A stretch of 64,000 nt of DNA from Pseudomonas sp. HR96 (GCF_034059295.1 NZ_CP139141.1:2215001-2279000), one strand, 5' to 3'. Counted from the first letter of the stretch, positions 55,179-63,907 are shown. The notes: generated by a model not told the origin, from the letters alone. Numbers and translations: made by a program.

Positions 55179-56600
55179 ATGAGTGACTGGGGTGGCGTGA
55201 GCCTGTGGATGGAGCAACTGGGCGAGCTGCAGCCGCGGCCCACCTTGCAGGGGCAGTTGCAGGCCGACGTGGTGATCATCGGCGCCGGCTACAGCGGGCT
55301 GTGGACGGCGTACTACCTCAAGCAGCAAGCCCCGCACCTGGACATCGTCATCGTCGAAGCGCAATGCGCAGGTTTCGGCGCTTCGGGTCGCAACGGCGGC
55401 TGGCTGATGGGCAACCTGCTCGGCGAAGACCGTCTGCTGGGCCCGCTGCCGGCGGCGCAGCGCCACGCCAGTCATGAGTTGCTGCATGGCATCCCGGATG
55501 AAGTGGCGCGCGTTTGCCAGGTCGAAGGCATCGACTGCGAACTGCGCAAAGGCGGGGTGCTGTACTGTGCCGCGCGCTACCCCGAGCAGGAGCGGCGCCT
55601 ACGCGAACAACTCGATGCCGCCCGTGCTCAGGGTCTGGGCGAAGATGACTATCGCTGGCTCGACGCCCAGGCATTGCGCGAGCAGCTCAACGTCGCCGGT
55701 GCCTATGGCGCCTTGTATTCCCCGCACTGCGCGACCGTTCAGCCGGCCCGCCTGGTGCGCGGCCTGGCCGACGCCGTCGAGCGCCTCGGCGTGCGTATTT
55801 TCGAGCGCAGCCCGGTGCTCGACTGGCAGCCCGGCGCGGTCCGCACTGCCCATGGCCGCGTCAGCGCCAATTGGGTGGTGCCTGCAGTGGAGGGCTACGC
55901 CAGCGCGCTGCCACCCTTGAACCGCTATCAACTGGCCGCGCAGAGCTTGATCGTTGCCACCGAACCCTTGCCCGCCGATGTCTGGGCCGAGATCGGCCTG
56001 GCGCGCGGCCAGGCCTTCAGCGAGAACAGTCGCCAGGTCACTTACGGCCAGCGCAGCCGCGACGATCGGCTGATCTTCGGTGCGCGCGGCGGCTACCGCT
56101 TCGGTGGCCGCCTGCGCAGCAATTTCGACCTCACTGACGCCGAGCGCACGCTGCGCCAGCAGCTGTTCGGCGAGCTGTTCCCGAGCCTGCGCAAGGTGCG
56201 CCTGACCCACGCCTGGGGCGGCAACCTCGGTGTCGCCCGGCGCTTTCACCCGCACATGCTCGCCGACCGCCGCCAGCAGGTGGCGCTGGCCGGTGGCTAC
56301 GGCGGCGAAGGGGTAGGGGCGAGCAACCTCGGCGGGCGCACCCTGGCGGCGTTGATTCTCGGCCAGGACAACCTGTTGACCCGCCAGCCGTGGGTACTGG
56401 GCGATCGCCCCCTCACGGCGCTGCCGCGCTGGGAGCCCGAACCGCTGCGCTGGCTCGGCTACAACGCCATCATCCAGAGCTTCGTCCACGAAGACCAGGT
56501 GCTGGCCAACCCCCAGGCGCCGCGCTGGCGCCGGCACATGGCCGAAGGCCTGGCCGGCTGCATGGAGCGCCTGATGAAGTCCAAGGAGCCCTTTGCATGA
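55179..56600 (+). CDS. FAD-dependent amine oxidoreductase (PuuB/OrdL-like)
   Basis: 473 residues, DAO superfamily. VVIIGAGYSGLWTAYYLK binds FAD. FGASGRNGGWLMGNLLGED is the signature of gamma-glutamylputrescine oxidase-like enzymes. AGGYGGEGVGASNLGGRTLAALI covers the isoalloxazine near the C-terminus. The C-terminal helix region (WLGYNAIIQSFVHEDQVL) is longer than in plain DAOs. It probably oxidises a primary or secondary amine. The downstream cupin and PotF-like binder indicate a polyamine-like substrate. GGAGAG precedes ATG 55179. Confidence 0.87.
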   Translation: MSDWGGVSLWMEQLGELQPRPTLQGQLQADVVIIGAGYSGLWTAYYLKQQAPHLDIVIVEAQCAGFGASGRNGGWLMGNLLGEDRLLGPLPAAQRHASHELLHGIPDEVARVCQVEGIDCELRKGGVLYCAARYPEQERRLREQLDAARAQGLGEDDYRWLDAQALREQLNVAGAYGALYSPHCATVQPARLVRGLADAVERLGVRIFERSPVLDWQPGAVRTAHGRVSANWVVPAVEGYASALPPLNRYQLAAQSLIVATEPLPADVWAEIGLARGQAFSENSRQVTYGQRSRDDRLIFGARGGYRFGGRLRSNFDLTDAERTLRQQLFGELFPSLRKVRLTHAWGGNLGVARRFHPHMLADRRQQVALAGGYGGEGVGASNLGGRTLAALILGQDNLLTRQPWVLGDRPLTALPRWEPEPLRWLGYNAIIQSFVHEDQVLANPQAPRWRRHMAEGLAGCMERLMKSKEPFA

Positions 56601-56938
56601 AGATCGAGCATTTTCGCGACGCCATCCATCTGCCGCTGGACCCACCGACCTCGGTCGGCGTCCCGCTCGGCGAGCCGATAGCCCAGGTCGCAACCACCAG
56701 CGTCAGCCACGGCGACCGCGTCGAGGCCGGGGTATGGGAGTGCACCCCGGGCCGTTGGCGCCGGCAGATCGTGCAACAGGAGTTTTGCCACTTCGTGCAA
56801 GGACGCTGCACCTTCACCCCCGACGATGGCGAAACCCTTCATATCCAGGCCGGCGACGCGTTGATGTTCCCTGCGAACACGACGGGCATCTGGGATGTAC
56901 AAGAAACCGTTCGCAAGAGCTATGTGCTGATTTTCTGA
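56597..56938 (+). CDS. Cupin-domain protein
   Basis: 113 residues, a single cupin barrel of the (R)-ureidoglycine/ethanolamine-like DUF861 type. VEAGVWECTPGRWRRQIVQQEFCHFVQGRCTFTPDDGE and IQAGDALMFPANTTGIWDVQETVRKSYVLIF give the two cupin motifs. Cupins of this type commonly accompany gamma-glutamylputrescine or amine oxidases, but the reaction is unknown. The start overlaps the oxidase stop by ATGA. Confidence 0.82.
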   Translation: MKIEHFRDAIHLPLDPPTSVGVPLGEPIAQVATTSVSHGDRVEAGVWECTPGRWRRQIVQQEFCHFVQGRCTFTPDDGETLHIQAGDALMFPANTTGIWDVQETVRKSYVLIF

Positions 56939-56982
56939 ACTGCCTTCATCCATAACGCCTAGAACAAAGGTTGAGGTCCCGC

Positions 56983-58056
56983 ATGTTGAAGTCGATCGCT
57001 GCGTTGCTGTTGGTTGCATCCACCGCCCAGGCGGCGGACACCGTCCGTATCTATAACTGGAGCAGCTACATTGCCCCGGACACCTTGCAAAACTTCACCG
57101 CGCGTACCGGGCACGCCACCCAGTACGACGTCTACGACAGCAACGAGGTGCTCGACGCCAAGTTGATGGCCGGGCACTCGGGCTATGACGTGGTCTTCCC
57201 GTCCAACCACTTCATGGCCCGGCAGATCACCGCTGGCGCGCTCAAACCGCTGGACCGCAGCCGCTTGCCCAACTGGAAAAACCTCAACCCGACCCTGCTC
57301 AAGGCGCTGCAGGCCAATGACCCCGGCAACCGCTACGGCTTCCCGTACCTGTGGGGCAGCACCGGCATCGGCTTCAACGTGGCCAAGGTCAAGGCGGTGC
57401 TGGGCGACGTGCCCATCGACTCGTGGGATATCGTCTTCAAGCCGGAAAACATGCAGAAACTGGCCCAGTGCGGCGTGGCCATGCTCGACAACGGCCCGGA
57501 GATCCTGCCCATCGCCCTCAACTACCTGGGCCTGCCGCACCACAGCCAGAACAAGGCCGACTACGACAAGGCCCAGGCCTTGCTGTTGAAGATCCGCCCC
57601 TATGTGCGCTACTTCCACAACTCCAAGTACACCAGCGACCTGGCCACCGGTGACGTCTGCCTGGTGGTGGGCTTCTCCGGCGATGTGATGCAGGCCGCGT
57701 CCCGCGCCAACGAAGCCGGCAACGGCCAGCAGATCGCCTACACCATTCCCAGGGAAGGCTCGCCGATGTGGTTCGATATGGTTGCCATGCCCGCCGACGC
57801 ACCCGACGAAGCCGCCGGCTACGCCTACCTCGACTACCTGCTGGAACCCAAGGTCATGGCCGGCATCAGCAATGCCGTGCACTACGCCAACGGCAACAGC
57901 GCTGCCGAAAGCCTGGTCGACCCGGCCATCCGCAACGACCCGATGGTCTACCCGCCAGAGAGCGTGATGCAGAAACTCTTCGTGCTGCAGGCCATGCCGC
58001 TGCAGACCGACCGGCTGCGGACCCGCGTCTGGAGCCGCATCAAGAACGGCGAGTAA
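56983..58056 (+). CDS. Polyamine-type substrate-binding protein (PotF/SpuD-like)
   Basis: 357 residues with a short signal peptide (SIAALLLVASTAQA). VRIYNWSSYIAPDTLQNFTARTG is the exact opening of PotF-type binders. YDVVFPSNHFMARQI and LPYLWGSTGIGFN-like FPYLWGSTGIGFNVAKV form the ligand cleft. No ATPase or permease accompanies it here, so it must use a transporter encoded elsewhere or act as a sensor partner. GAGG precedes ATG 56983. It ends four bases before the convergent TetR gene. Confidence 0.88.
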   Translation: MLKSIAALLLVASTAQAADTVRIYNWSSYIAPDTLQNFTARTGHATQYDVYDSNEVLDAKLMAGHSGYDVVFPSNHFMARQITAGALKPLDRSRLPNWKNLNPTLLKALQANDPGNRYGFPYLWGSTGIGFNVAKVKAVLGDVPIDSWDIVFKPENMQKLAQCGVAMLDNGPEILPIALNYLGLPHHSQNKADYDKAQALLLKIRPYVRYFHNSKYTSDLATGDVCLVVGFSGDVMQAASRANEAGNGQQIAYTIPREGSPMWFDMVAMPADAPDEAAGYAYLDYLLEPKVMAGISNAVHYANGNSAAESLVDPAIRNDPMVYPPESVMQKLFVLQAMPLQTDRLRTRVWSRIKNGE

Positions 58057-58060
58057 GGGT

Positions 58061-58672
58061 TCAGCGACGCAGGTTGTCCCAGACCTGCATGACCTGAGTC
58101 ACCGCGGCATCCAGCGTGGTGTGTGGCACGCCGTCGCGCGCCTGCGTCGACAGCCCCAGCATGAAGCTGTCGAACACCGCCGCCACGGCCTCGGCCGCAG
58201 TATCTTCGGCCAACTCGCCCGCGGCGATCGCGCGCCGCACGCACGCCACGATGCCCGCCCGGTTGAACGCGCGGGCATCGGCCAGCGGCTGCGACGCCGC
58301 GCGGCTTTCTGCCGATCCCGCGCTTATACCGCCCAGCGCCACCAGGCAGCCTGGTGGATGCTCCCGTTCACATTGCATCCGCGCCGAACAGCGCAGCGTG
58401 CGCTCAATCGCTTCACGCGGCTGCAGGGTGGCATCGAACAGGCTGTCGGTGACCCGGCCATGGGTCTCAAGGTAGCGCTCGATGACTTCTTCGAACAATG
58501 CCTGCTTGGAGCCGAACGCGGCGTAGAAACTTGGCGCGGTGATGCCGCCGCCGATACCGGCCTTGAGCAGGCCAAGCGTAGTGGCGTCATAACCATGCTG
58601 CCAGAACAGATGCAGCGCCTGGGTGATCGCCACGTCCCGATCAAATGTCCGGGGGCGTCCCATTCGAGCCAT
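58061..58672 (-). CDS. TetR family transcriptional regulator
   Basis: 203 residues. The HTH FDRDVAITQALHLFWQHGYDATTLGLLKAGIGGGITAPSFYAAFGSKQALFEEVIERYL has the usual TetR spacing with a two-residue insertion before the recognition helix. CLVALGGISAGS in the ligand domain is typical of AcrR/NemR-like drug-pump repressors. It is divergent from the DHA1 efflux gene, its likely target. AGGAG precedes ATG 58672. Confidence 0.87.
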   Translation of the reverse strand: MARMGRPRTFDRDVAITQALHLFWQHGYDATTLGLLKAGIGGGITAPSFYAAFGSKQALFEEVIERYLETHGRVTDSLFDATLQPREAIERTLRCSARMQCEREHPPGCLVALGGISAGSAESRAASQPLADARAFNRAGIVACVRRAIAAGELAEDTAAEAVAAVFDSFMLGLSTQARDGVPHTTLDAAVTQVMQVWDNLRR

Positions 58673-58750
58673 GAACCATTCTCCTGAGTGAAGAGATACA
58701 TACTACTCGATACATAAGTCGTTGCACATCTCGCTCCCTGCCTCTATATT

Positions 58751-58769
58751 TATATCGATCAGTATATTA
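58751..58769. promoter_or_regulatory. Imperfect AT-rich palindrome between tetR and efflux gene
   Basis: TATATCGATCAGTATATTA, with a GATC centre and TATAT ends, lies 15 bases before the efflux start codon, overlapping where a repressor should bind. A second box with TACATACTACTCGATACATA lies near the tetR start. Neither is a perfect match to the other, so this is tentative. Confidence 0.35.
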
Positions 58770-58783
58770 ATAAGGGGTCTCGC

Positions 58784-59986
58784 ATGATCGAAGCACAGCA
58801 ACACCGCAGGCTGCCGATGAGCGCGCTGCTGGCACTGGCGATGACCGGGTTCATCTGCATCCTCACCGAGACTCTGCCGGCCGGGCTGCTGCCGCAGATT
58901 GGCCAGGGTCTGGGCATCTCCCCGGCGCTGGCAGGGCAGATGGTGACCGCCTATGCGTTGGGATCGTTGCTGGCGGCCATTCCACTGACGATTGCCACCC
59001 AGGGCTGGCGCCGGCGGCGGGTGTTGCTGCTGACCATCTTCGGCTTTCTCATCTTCAATTCGATCACCGCAATGTCCGCCGATTACTGGCTGACGTTATT
59101 GGCGCGTTTTTTTGCCGGCATGTCCGCCGGCCTCGCCTGGAGCCTGATCGCGGGCTACGCGCGGCGTATGGTCGAGCCGCAGTTGCAGGGGCGGGCACTG
59201 GCGGTGGCGATGGTCGGTACACCGGTGGCGTTGTCGCTGGGCGTGCCTTTGGGCACCTGGCTGGGCAGCCTGCTGGGCTGGCGGATGGCGTTCGCCTCGA
59301 TGTCGCTTCTGACCCTCGTGCTGATCGCCTGGGTGCTGATCAAGGTGCCCGACTACCCGGGCCAGTCGGCCGCCTCGCGCCTGCCCTTGCGCCACGTCAT
59401 CCGCACGCCGGGGGTGCGGCCGGTACTGGGGGTGGTCCTGACCTGGATGCTGGCGCACAACATTCTGTACACCTATGTCGCCCCGTTTGTCGCGCCCGCC
59501 GGGTTGGTCGGGCAGGTGGACCTGGTGCTGCTGGTGTTCGGGGTCGCGGCGCTGCTGGGGATCTGGCTGACCGGGCGCCTGGTCGATCGGCACCTGCGCA
59601 GCGCAGTGCTTGGCAGCCTTGGCGCTTTCGCCGGCGTGGCGCTGCTGTTCGGCCTGTTCCAGCAGCTTCCGGCGGCTGTCTACCTCGGGGTGTTCATCTG
59701 GGGCCTCAGTTTTGGCGGCGCGGCCACGCTGCTGCAAACCGCCCTGGCGGATGCCGCCGGGGAGGGCGCCGATGTGGCGTTGTCGATGAATGTAGTGGTG
59801 TGGAACAGCGCGATCGCCGGCGGCGGGCTGTCGGGCGGCTTACTGCTCGGGCAATGGGGCGCCGGGAGTTTTGCCTGGGTGGTGTTGGTGCTGGTTGCAG
59901 GCAGCCTGCTGATCGCCGCGCGAGCGCGGGTCAGCGGCTTTCCGGGTGGGGAGCGGCAGTTGGGTGGGATGGTGGTGGGGCATTGA
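58784..59986 (+). CDS. DHA1-family MFS efflux transporter (AraJ-like)
   Basis: 400 residues, twelve helices. FICILTETLPAGLLPQIGQGLGISPALAGQMVTAYALGSLLAAIPL is the family helix 1-2 region, and LARFFAGMSAGLAWSLIAGYARRMV is helix 4-5. The class exports sugars, arabinose-like compounds or drugs, and control by a divergent TetR fits drug efflux. The start is set at ATG 58784, with AAGGGG upstream. Confidence 0.86.
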   Translation: MIEAQQHRRLPMSALLALAMTGFICILTETLPAGLLPQIGQGLGISPALAGQMVTAYALGSLLAAIPLTIATQGWRRRRVLLLTIFGFLIFNSITAMSADYWLTLLARFFAGMSAGLAWSLIAGYARRMVEPQLQGRALAVAMVGTPVALSLGVPLGTWLGSLLGWRMAFASMSLLTLVLIAWVLIKVPDYPGQSAASRLPLRHVIRTPGVRPVLGVVLTWMLAHNILYTYVAPFVAPAGLVGQVDLVLLVFGVAALLGIWLTGRLVDRHLRSAVLGSLGAFAGVALLFGLFQQLPAAVYLGVFIWGLSFGGAATLLQTALADAAGEGADVALSMNVVVWNSAIAGGGLSGGLLLGQWGAGSFAWVVLVLVAGSLLIAARARVSGFPGGERQLGGMVVGH

Positions 59987-60029
59987 GTTGGGGCGAGTGG
60001 ACTGTGCAATGAGCTGCCCTTGCGGCCTC

Positions 60030-60108
60030 TCGCAGGAATAACCGAACGCCGATGGAAAGGCGCAAAGCCGCCGAGCGGCCGCATGGCCGGGTTTGTCCCT
60101 GACGGCGG
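60030..60108. repeat. Degenerate REP-like fragment
   Basis: GGCCTCTCGCAGGAATAACC and the facing GGCGCAAAGCCGCC...GGCCGGGTTTGTCCCTG resemble the hairpin and GGCCGGTTTGATC core of arrays A and B with several changes. It lies between the convergent efflux and tssL genes. Confidence 0.45.
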
Positions 60109-60123
60109 CGCGGCAGCCGTAGC

Positions 60124-60939
60124 TTATGGATTCATCAGAGGATGCAGCGACTCGAGCACTTCCAGCGTGATACTTTCCAGGCGCATGGAATAACTCGTGT
60201 AGATGATCGCCATCACCACGGCGGCAGCAGCATACGGCGACCACCACGGCCATTCCCGGCGATGGCGTCTCTTGCGATGCACCACATGGGCCAATGGGTC
60301 CGGGAATTCGCGCACCGGGCCTCGCTGTTTCCGGATGACGCGATGCATCCGTACCAGCAGGGCCTGGGTTTGCTCATCGCAGTCCTTCTCCTGGGCATAT
60401 TTGCCTTCCAGCCCTAATGCGACGCAGAAATACATGAACTCCAGAACGTCCTGATACTTGGCCGGCTCCTCACTCATGCGCTCGATCAGGATGAAGATCT
60501 TTTCGCCGCCATTGGTTTCCTGATGAAACTCGCTGAGCAATGAGTGCTCGCTCCAGATAGACGATGCGCCCCAAGGCCGGCTCATGACCGCTTCATCCAT
60601 GAACAAACACATGCAGTAGGAGAAGGCCTTGAACGAAGCGTCGTCATAGCCGCACTGCCCGACCTCCGCGAGGATGTTGCGGATCTGGTCGCTGACCTGT
60701 TGGTACAACCGTGGCACGTCGTCGTGGCCGTCCAGCGTGCCCAAGCGAATGGCGAGGCCGAACAGCACGTTGTTGGTGTCGAGCATGATGTTCGTGAATG
60801 CGCCACGCAGCATGAACGGCGCGTCAACCTCCAAGCCCAAGCCTTCATTCACCTGTGGAGGCGCCTCGTCGTAACCGCTGGGGGTCAATTCCCTGAAGGA
60901 TGGCGGCAATTGCGCGGCAATACTCGGCTGATCCTTCAT
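60124..60939 (-). CDS. tssL: Type VI secretion protein TssL (IcmH/DotU family)
   Basis: 271 residues. The cytoplasmic DotU domain contains NVLFGLAIRLGTLDGHDDVPRLYQQV, FSYCMCLFMDEAVMSRPWGASSIWSEHSLLSEFHQETNGGEKIF and YFCVALGLEGKYA, the conserved helical hairpins. A single C-terminal membrane helix (YAAAAVVMAIIYTSYSM) and a short periplasmic tail follow. There is no C-terminal OmpA-like domain. TssL joins TssM/TssJ to anchor the T6SS sheath. ATG 60939 shares a base with the PAAR stop (TGATG) and is preferred over ATG 60954. Confidence 0.92.
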   Translation of the reverse strand: MKDQPSIAAQLPPSFRELTPSGYDEAPPQVNEGLGLEVDAPFMLRGAFTNIMLDTNNVLFGLAIRLGTLDGHDDVPRLYQQVSDQIRNILAEVGQCGYDDASFKAFSYCMCLFMDEAVMSRPWGASSIWSEHSLLSEFHQETNGGEKIFILIERMSEEPAKYQDVLEFMYFCVALGLEGKYAQEKDCDEQTQALLVRMHRVIRKQRGPVREFPDPLAHVVHRKRRHRREWPWWSPYAAAAVVMAIIYTSYSMRLESITLEVLESLHPLMNP

Positions 60940-61196
60940 CAATCGATCTTCCATCCGCTATCGCCTTCTTCCAGTGTGCCGCCATGGCTGGTGCTGTCAC
61001 CCACGCGTGCAATCGGCCGACCTTCATCCAGATGATGCGGCGAGCCGGTCTCGATGACAGCACCGCAACTGATCAGATCGCCAACTCGAGCGATCGGGCG
61101 GCCGTTGCTCAAGGTGCTGGATGAACCGGTGATGACTTCGCCATCGCCGTGGATAGGACAGTGATGACGGTGGCCGACCAGGACTATTGCTTTCAT
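60939..61196 (-). CDS. PAAR domain protein (T6SS spike tip)
   Basis: 85 residues, a bare PAAR cone. HHCPIHGDGEVITGSSSTLSNGRPIARVGDLISCGAVIETGS and the second GRPIARVGDSTSHGGTLEEG are the two repeats that fold into the tip, with the zinc-binding His/Cys. It caps VgrG and sharpens the T6SS needle. No effector extension is present. AAGGA stands eight bases before ATG 61196, and the stop of the truncated DUF6708 copy overlaps this start as ATGA. Confidence 0.92.
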   Translation of the reverse strand: MKAIVLVGHRHHCPIHGDGEVITGSSSTLSNGRPIARVGDLISCGAVIETGSPHHLDEGRPIARVGDSTSHGGTLEEGDSGWKID

Positions 61197-61435
61197 AAGG
61201 GGGTTCCTTTTGCACGGTCTTGTTGTTTTTGGTTGCTGGTTGAACGATGATGACGGCAACTAGTGCAACCCAGCAAAGTTCCTCGGGGTAGCTCTAGGTT
61301 GACGTCGTCTATGTGCTTCGGAGGATAGGTGAAACTGTCAGGATATATGCCGGTTGTGGCTGGAAAATTTGGCCCTGGTAGATCATATTTCCAGCCGTAG
61401 GCGCGAGGTGAAAGCAGGGGATTATTTTCTTTCAC
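61193..61435 (-). pseudogene. Truncated DUF6708-like copy coupled to PAAR
   Basis: 80 residues. The first ~56 match the full copies (AYGWKYDLPGPN, HIDD, RGTLLG). After that the frame runs into unrelated Cys/His/Arg/Gln-rich residues and stops at the PAAR start (ATGA). The DNA similarity ends near 61270, in register with base 62094 of the next copy, so all of the membrane and C-terminal parts are lost. GTG 61435 overlaps the previous stop as GTGA, behind a GGAGGA site. Confidence 0.75.
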
Positions 61436-62259
61436 CGATGATCCTCCACCAGTGCTACCGGTGCTGTTCGTGACTCGATATCTATATCGGCTGGCCAGCA
61501 CACTCGTGGGGCAAACCGCCGTGCAATGTTGAAGAATTGAGGTTCGTTATTCCAATCCCGTGGAGGCTTATCGAACTTGGGCAAGGCTTCGGGGCCCTGT
61601 TGCATGAATAACTGTGCCATGGCCCAGTACATTTCGGCCTCATAACCGCGATGGGCAAAGAGAAAGCGATCAACCAGTTCGCCACTCTCGGGATCTTTGA
61701 TAGCGAGACTGACTGTCTCGGCTAAACCGCCTGTCCCCATCGGGCCATATACGCTGCAGAATTCGGCGTGCAGATTGTCCCAGTCGTAGACCTCCACCCG
61801 AACACCCCACGCGGCGGAGCTCAGCGGTTTCAATCCGCAGTGGTGGAATCGGTAGACATAGATTTTTCTGCGGGCTCGATTGAATCGAATGGGTTCGTCT
61901 ACAGGCGCATGCAAATCCATTCGCCAGAACCATATTCCCGCCCATATTGAAGTTATCCAGAGGAACAGTAACGTGAAACTATCGATTAGTTTCGGGGACT
62001 GTCCATTGGGAAGTGTGAAGTCGAGTGCAATTATTATAGGTGCGAATGACAGTGCAAAAAAAGCTAAGCTACTACATAAAGGGAAACCTCGAGCCAGCAA
62101 AGTTCCTCGGGTTAGCTCCAGGTAGACGTCGTCTATGTGGTTCGGAGGGTAGGTGAGACTGCCAGGATATACGCCGGTTGTGGCCGGAGAATTTGGTCCT
62201 GGTAGATCGTATTTCCAGCCGTACGCGCGAGGCGAAAGCAGGGGATGATTTTTTGTCAC
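61432..62259 (-). CDS. DUF6708-like membrane protein, copy C
   Basis: 275 residues. The N-terminal ~55 (AYGWKYDLPGPN, HIDDVYLEL) are followed by two membrane helices (~58-72 and ~93-111) and a large soluble domain starting DEPIRFNRARRKIYVYRFHH. VYDWDNLHAEFCSVYGPMGTGG, ELVDRFLFAHRGYEAEMYW and PRDWNNEPQFFNIARRF lie within it. The fold resembles the DUF6708 family found beside T6SS effectors; an immunity or accessory role is inferred from location. The true start is GTG 62259 (GTGA overlap, GGAGGA-like site), not the upstream ATG. This copy differs most from the other two in the helices. Confidence 0.75.
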   Translation of the reverse strand: MTKNHPLLSPRAYGWKYDLPGPNSPATTGVYPGSLTYPPNHIDDVYLELTRGTLLARGFPLCSSLAFFALSFAPIIIALDFTLPNGQSPKLIDSFTLLFLWITSIWAGIWFWRMDLHAPVDEPIRFNRARRKIYVYRFHHCGLKPLSSAAWGVRVEVYDWDNLHAEFCSVYGPMGTGGLAETVSLAIKDPESGELVDRFLFAHRGYEAEMYWAMAQLFMQQGPEALPKFDKPPRDWNNEPQFFNIARRFAPRVCWPADIDIESRTAPVALVEDHR

Positions 62260-63083
62260 CGATGACCCTCCACCGGTGCTTCGGGAGCAGTTCGTGACTC
62301 GATATCTATATCGGCTGGCCAGCACACTCGTGGGGCAAACCGCCGGGCAATGTTGAAAAATTGAGGTTCGTTATTCCAGTCCCGTGGAGGCTGATCGAAC
62401 TTGGGCAAGGCTCCGGGGCCCTGTTGCATGAATATTTGCGCGATGGCCCAGTACATTTCGGCCTCATAACCGCGATGGCCAAACAGAAAGCGATCAACCA
62501 GTTCGCCATTTTCGGGATCTCTGATAGCGAGATTGACTCCCTCGACTAAACCGCCTGTGCCCATCGGGCCATATACGCGGCAGAATTCGGCGTGCAGATT
62601 GTCCCAGTCATAGACCTCGACCCGGACGCCCCACGCGGTGGAGCTCAGCGGTTTCAATCCGCAGTGGTGGAATCGGTAGACATAGATTTTTCTGCGGGCT
62701 CGATTGAATCGAATGGGTTCGTCTACAGGCGCATGCAAATCCATTCGCCAGAGCCATATTCCAGACCATATTAGAGTGATCCACAGCAACAGTATCCATA
62801 TAGTTAACTCCATTTCAGGGAGGCGCCCATCGGCGAGCACGGAATCGATCGCAATGTCTATAGCGCCGAATGCCAGTGCAAAAAAAGCTAAGCTACAACA
62901 CAAATGGATACCTCGAGCAAGAAGAGTTCCTCGGGGTAGCTCCAGGTAGACATCGTCTATGTGATTCGGAGGGTAGGTGAGACTGTCAGGATATACGCCG
63001 GTTGTAGGTGGAGAATTTGGTCCTGGTAGATCATATTTCCAGCCGTACGCGCGAGGCAAAAGCAGGGGGTTCTTTTCTTTCAC
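62256..63083 (-). CDS. DUF6708-like membrane protein, copy B
   Basis: 275 residues, same plan as its neighbours. N-terminal and C-terminal parts are nearly identical to copy A, while residues ~56-111 (both membrane helices and the loop IDIAIDSVLADGRLPEMELT) carry most differences. GTG 63083 follows GGAGGA and overlaps the stop of copy A as GTGA. The unit length is 824 bases, so consecutive copies sit in different reading frames but remain translationally coupled. Confidence 0.75.
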   Translation of the reverse strand: MKEKNPLLLPRAYGWKYDLPGPNSPPTTGVYPDSLTYPPNHIDDVYLELPRGTLLARGIHLCCSLAFFALAFGAIDIAIDSVLADGRLPEMELTIWILLLWITLIWSGIWLWRMDLHAPVDEPIRFNRARRKIYVYRFHHCGLKPLSSTAWGVRVEVYDWDNLHAEFCRVYGPMGTGGLVEGVNLAIRDPENGELVDRFLFGHRGYEAEMYWAIAQIFMQQGPGALPKFDQPPRDWNNEPQFFNIARRFAPRVCWPADIDIESRTAPEAPVEGHR

Positions 63084-63907
63084 CGACGATCCTCCACCGG
63101 TGCTTCGGGAGCAGTTCGTGACTCGATATCTATATCGGCTGGCCAGCACACTCGTGGGGCGAACCGCCGTGCAATGTTGAAAAATTGAGGTTCGTTATTC
63201 CAGTCCCGCGGAGGCTGATCGAACTTGGGCAAGGCTTCGGGGCCCTGTTGCATGAATATTTGCGCGATGGCCCAATACATTTCGGCCTCATAACCGCGAT
63301 GGCCAAACAGAAAGCGATCAACCAGTTCGCCGTTTTCGGGATCTCTGATAGCGAGACTAACTGTCTCGACTAAACCGCCTGTGCCCATCGGGCCATATAC
63401 GCGGCAGAATTCGGCGTGCAGATTGTCCCAGTCGTAGACCTCGACCCGGACGCCCCACGCGGTGGAGCTCAGCGGTTTCAATCCGCAGTGGTGGAATCGG
63501 TAGACATAGATTTTTCTGCGAGCTCGATTGAATCGAATGGGTTCGTCTACGGGTGCATGCAAATCCATTCGCCAGTACCATATACCAGACCATATTAGAG
63601 TGATCCAGAGCGACAGTATGCCTATAGTTATCTGCATTTCAGGGAGGCGCCCATCGTCGAGCACGGAATCAATCGCAATGTCTATAGGGCCGAATGACAG
63701 GGCAAAAAATACCAAGCTAAAATACATAAGGAAACCTCGACCAAGAAGCGTTCCTCGGGGTAGCTCCAGGTAGACGTCGTCTATGTGGTTCGGAGGGTAG
63801 GTGAGACTGTCAGGATATATGCCGGTTGTGGGTGGACAATTTGGTCCTGGTAGATCATATTTCCAGCCGTAGGCGCGAGGCAAAAGCAGCGGGTTCTTTT
63901 CTTTCAC
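63080..63907 (-). CDS. DUF6708-like membrane protein, copy A
   Basis: 275 residues. Differences from copy B cluster in the helices (MYFSLVFFALSFGPIDIAIDSVL; QITIGILSLWITLIWSGIWYW), whereas the soluble domain after DLHAPVDEP is almost unchanged. GTG 63907 follows GGAGGA and overlaps the stop of yet another copy to the right. Function is unassigned: a T6SS-linked immunity or adaptor protein is the simplest reading. Confidence 0.75.
   Translation of the reverse strand: MKEKNPLLLPRAYGWKYDLPGPNCPPTTGIYPDSLTYPPNHIDDVYLELPRGTLLGRGFLMYFSLVFFALSFGPIDIAIDSVLDDGRLPEMQITIGILSLWITLIWSGIWYWRMDLHAPVDEPIRFNRARRKIYVYRFHHCGLKPLSSTAWGVRVEVYDWDNLHAEFCRVYGPMGTGGLVETVSLAIRDPENGELVDRFLFGHRGYEAEMYWAIAQIFMQQGPEALPKFDQPPRDWNNEPQFFNIARRFAPRVCWPADIDIESRTAPEAPVEDRR

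Noticed and set aside
63083..63149. Upstream ATG giving a 297-residue reading of the DUF6708-like copies
   Set aside because: Those 22 extra codons overlap the conserved end of the preceding copy in another frame. The GTG with GGAGGA and a GTGA overlap explains the start better.
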